From a virus: DNA of 21,562 nt. Shown here one piece after another: positions 19,391 through 21,562 of this stretch (positions are counted from its first letter, which is position 1; each line of letters opens with the position of its first letter). The notes below the pieces were generated by a model. That model was given only the letters and a program-made list of their open reading frames with translations. It ran no database searches and was not told the origin of the DNA. Both the position numbers and the translations under genes were made by a program. The stretch lies in IMG/VR virus record IMGVR_UViG_3300017760_000127, positions 1 to 21,562 of that record; one strand, given 5' to 3'.

Positions 19391-19670
19391 TCCGGGAGAA
19401 ATGGCATTAGGGCCAGTAAATGTTATGACTTCAGATGAGGGTGGCCTTTCAAACGATCAGATTGCGGAGATGGCTACAAATAAGATTGTTTATGTTTCCG
19501 AAGACTCTCCAGAAGAAATAAGGCTTCAAGCAGAGGCATTTAGAGACAAAGTTAGAAATCTTCTACAATTCTATGTGGAGTTGGCGAGGAGGGAGGAACG
19601 TGCTACAATATGCGCTAAGGTTCGTGAAGCGGGTCAATTAGAATTAGCAGATGCTATAAGGAGAATATAA
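19383..19670 (+). CDS. Conserved small helical phage protein
   Basis: This 95-aa protein starts at the ATG at 19383, which has GGAGG 7 nt upstream and overlaps the previous gene by 8 nt; a longer ORF begins at 19329. It opens MFSPGEMALGPVNVMTSDEG. It continues with NDQIAEMATNKIVYVSEDSP, which has a PEEIRLQAEAF helix, and ends with a longer helical segment. The C-terminal helices suggest a small oligomer. I remember such proteins before tail-fibre genes in marine phages, with no known role. Its stop shares one base with the next ATG (TAATG). Confidence 0.68.
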   Translation: MFSPGEMALGPVNVMTSDEGGLSNDQIAEMATNKIVYVSEDSPEEIRLQAEAFRDKVRNLLQFYVELARREERATICAKVREAGQLELADAIRRI

Positions 19671-20122
19671 TGGCAATCGCACAAGCAATGTGTACATCTT
19701 TCAAGAAAGAGCTAATGTTGGGTACACACAACTTTGCCACAAATGGCAATGCTTTCAAGCTGGCTCTTTTTGCAGAGGGCAGTGGGGGTAAGTCAAGCTC
19801 CACAGCTACTTTAGGTGCTACAACGACAGTGTTGGTAACGACTGGTGAGGTTGCGTCAAGCGGAACTTATGCTACTGGTGGGGGTACATTAACCAAGGTT
19901 GCCCCGAATACATCAGGCACAACAGCCTTTACAGATTTTGCTGATATAAGTTTTACTACAGCAACAATTACAGCAATGGGCGCTTTAATATACAATAGCA
20001 CAAATAGTAACAAGGCTGTGGCTGTGCTGGATTTTGGATCAAACAAAACGTCAACATCAGGCACTTTTACTGTTCAGTTTCCTACAGCAGACGCGAGCAA
20101 TGCGATTATTCGCATAGCTTAG
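19670..20122 (+). CDS. Conserved virion structural protein
   Basis: This 150-aa protein begins MAIAQAMCTSFKKELMLGTH. It is followed by a beta-rich, Thr/Ala/Ser-rich body: GNAFKLALFAEGSGGKSSST, FADISFTTATITAMGALIYN and AVAVLDFGSNKTSTSGTFTV. The ending FPTADASNAIIRIA is typical of a family I remember in many phages, usually annotated as a structural or tail protein. It has low charge and no membrane segment. Its position between the small helical protein and the tail-fibre genes supports a tail role. Confidence 0.75.
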   Translation: MAIAQAMCTSFKKELMLGTHNFATNGNAFKLALFAEGSGGKSSSTATLGATTTVLVTTGEVASSGTYATGGGTLTKVAPNTSGTTAFTDFADISFTTATITAMGALIYNSTNSNKAVAVLDFGSNKTSTSGTFTVQFPTADASNAIIRIA

Positions 20123-20133
20123 TGGAGTAAACA

Positions 20134-20913
20134 TTGGCTAATATTACCGGATGGGGTAGAGGCACTTGGGGCCAAGGGACTTGGAGCAGCCCTATCGCTG
20201 TGGAAGTTACTGGTTTTTCTGCCACTGCATCATTGGGTACAGCAGTATCTGACACAGGTATTGTATTCGGTGCTACTGGTGTTTCCGCCTCCGCGTTAAT
20301 AAGCCAGCATGTTGCGACTACAGTAACTTTGGCTGTAACTGTAGTTAATCCCGGATCTGGTAATAAATATTATATAGACGGCGTACAGCAGGCAACACTA
20401 ACACTATACGAAGGAAACACATATAGATTTGATCAGTCTGACAGCAGTAATAGTGGTCACCCATTAAGATTAAGTGAAACATCTAACGGGACTCATGCTG
20501 GTGGATCTGCTTATACTACAGGCGTAACAACAAACGGCACTCCGGGAAGCTCTGGCGCTTATACAGAGATCACGGTAGCGTCAGGCGCTCCGACACTGTA
20601 TTATTATTGTAGTAATCACAGTGCTATGGGAGGCACTGCGAATACACCAGCCATTTTAGGCTTCCACATTGTGCCTACTGGTGTGTCTGGCACAACGGCT
20701 ATTGGCACAGCCACCTCTGCTGCTGCTGGGGCGACAGTTCCCGTCACTGGTGTTACGGCAACAAACTCTATTGGTAGCAGCGTTTTTGTTTCTCCCGTGT
20801 CATTAGGGGTTTCTGTCACAGGTGTGGCGGCTACTGGCAGAGTCGGAGAAGAAATTTTCTGGGAGGTTATAACGCCTTCACAAACACCAAACTGGTTAGA
20901 TATAGCGGCATAA
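20134..20913 (+). CDS. Tail/fibre protein with cupredoxin-like domain
   Basis: This 259-aa protein starts at TTG, with GGAG 6 nt upstream and no ATG nearby. After GWGRGTWGQGTW come repeats of a VTGVxATxxxG type (about 24-55 and 180-235). Between them, residues 65-172 look like a cupredoxin: TYRFDQSDSSNSGHPLRL supplies H109, and YYYCSNHSAMGG supplies C159, H162 and M165. This is the type-1 copper ligand set with amicyanin-like C-x2-H-x2-M spacing. The protein therefore seems to carry a copper-type domain inside a repeat fibre. Similar tail proteins occur in marine phages (memory). Copper binding itself is inferred. Confidence 0.78.
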   Translation: MANITGWGRGTWGQGTWSSPIAVEVTGFSATASLGTAVSDTGIVFGATGVSASALISQHVATTVTLAVTVVNPGSGNKYYIDGVQQATLTLYEGNTYRFDQSDSSNSGHPLRLSETSNGTHAGGSAYTTGVTTNGTPGSSGAYTEITVASGAPTLYYYCSNHSAMGGTANTPAILGFHIVPTGVSGTTAIGTATSAAAGATVPVTGVTATNSIGSSVFVSPVSLGVSVTGVAATGRVGEEIFWEVITPSQTPNWLDIAA

Positions 20914-20923
20914 GGACAGTAAA

Positions 20924-21562
20924 ATGGCAAGCACCTATGTAAATGATTTAAGACTTAATGAGCTGGGTACTGGCGATGGCTCTGGTACTTGGGGGACTAC
21001 AACCAACACAAACTTTGAGCTTATTGCAGAGGGTTTTGGTTTTGGCACAGAAGCCATAACTACAAACGCAGATACTCATTCCAGCGTAGTGGCAGACGGT
21101 TCGAGTGATCCTGTTCGTAATATGTACATAAAGTACACGGGTGCTTTAGACTCCGATTGTACAATTACAATTACGCCTAATACCATAAGTCGAGTTCATT
21201 TTATTGAAAACGCTACAACGGATAGCGGTAGTTCTGGCCCGTACAATATTATTATAAGCCAAGGATCTGGGGCAAATATAACTATACCTAATGGTGACAC
21301 TAAAATTGTTTACCTTGATGGCGCAGGGTCTGGGGCGGCTGTTGTTGATGCTTTGGCTTCATTAAGTGTAGTTAATTTAAAGGCAACTGGCGATATTACA
21401 GTAACTGATGATCTTACAGTTGGTGACGATTTATTACTAAATTCTGATAGCTCTTTAATTAGTTTGGGAGTGGGTGCCGATGCAACAATAACTCACGATG
21501 GCACAACCGGAGTGACTATTGCAGCAACTCCTATATCTATAGATTCAACTGGAGAGCTACAC
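20924..21562 (+). CDS. Tail fibre/structural protein, 3' end outside window
   Basis: The open frame continues to the window end (213 codons, no stop). It opens MASTYVNDLRLNELGTGDGS, followed by GTWGTTTNTNFELI, FGTEAITTNADTHSSVVADG, then SSDPVRNMYIKYTGALDSDC. This start is typical of a long fibre or structural protein family in marine phages. The later part has short beta repeats (ATGDITVTDDLTVGDDLLLN and SLGVGADATITHDGTTGVTI) like the shaft of a trimeric fibre. The Shine-Dalgarno is a weak AAGGACA. It follows the cupredoxin protein by 10 nt. The C-terminal receptor or chaperone domain is not seen. Confidence 0.8.
   Translation, partial: MASTYVNDLRLNELGTGDGSGTWGTTTNTNFELIAEGFGFGTEAITTNADTHSSVVADGSSDPVRNMYIKYTGALDSDCTITITPNTISRVHFIENATTDSGSSGPYNIIISQGSGANITIPNGDTKIVYLDGAGSGAAVVDALASLSVVNLKATGDITVTDDLTVGDDLLLNSDSSLISLGVGADATITHDGTTGVTIAATPISIDSTGELH

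Overview
This window looks like one side of a tailed double-stranded DNA phage genome: packaging, head, connector and first tail genes. The small accessory proteins resemble those I remember from marine (pelagic) phages of proteobacteria, and no host housekeeping gene is seen. There is no integrase, no tape-measure gene and no replication gene here, so lifestyle and tail type are not settled. The large portal, the two adaptor-like proteins and the lack of tail-tube or sheath genes fit a short-tailed virus best (inference).

Layout. 40-863, rightward: small terminase subunit and a DUF1289-type cysteine protein, closed by a terminator-like hairpin and a 34-bp tandem repeat. 992-2867, leftward: six small genes, one a helix-turn-helix regulator. 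2868-2956: very AT-rich divergent control region with two perfect palindromes. 2957-7960, rightward: a small zinc-ribbon gene, two tandem RNA hairpins, two small genes, the large terminase, a small gene, the portal and another small gene. 8062-11363: a GroES-like co-chaperonin, scaffolding protein, a conserved head-region protein, a probable decoration protein and the major capsid protein, ended by a good intrinsic terminator. 11417-12144: one structural gene with its own candidate promoter, an RBS-covering hairpin and a second terminator. 12159-15845: another structural gene, then a dense run of overlapping small genes. Many of these are extremely Lys/Arg-rich, one has an HNH-like motif, one is a zinc ribbon, and two are predicted membrane proteins. 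15845-18705: two adaptor-like proteins flanking a LysM protein and a beta-rich virion protein. 18713-21562: a Rossmann-like protein of unknown role, small conserved proteins, and tail/fibre proteins, one with a cupredoxin-like domain; the last gene runs off the window.

How it works together. TerS and TerL would drive DNA through the portal. The co-chaperonin, scaffold, decoration and capsid proteins would build the head. The adaptors would join the head to the tail, and the 3' genes would supply host-contact structures. The leftward cassette between TerS and TerL, with its HTH protein and palindromic promoter region, looks like a control or accessory module placed inside the packaging region.

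The points most worth a second look are the cupredoxin-like tail domain with a complete type-1 copper ligand set, the GG-motif basic protein array, the isolated 11.4-12.1 kb transcription unit, and the paired hairpins ahead of the packaging operon.
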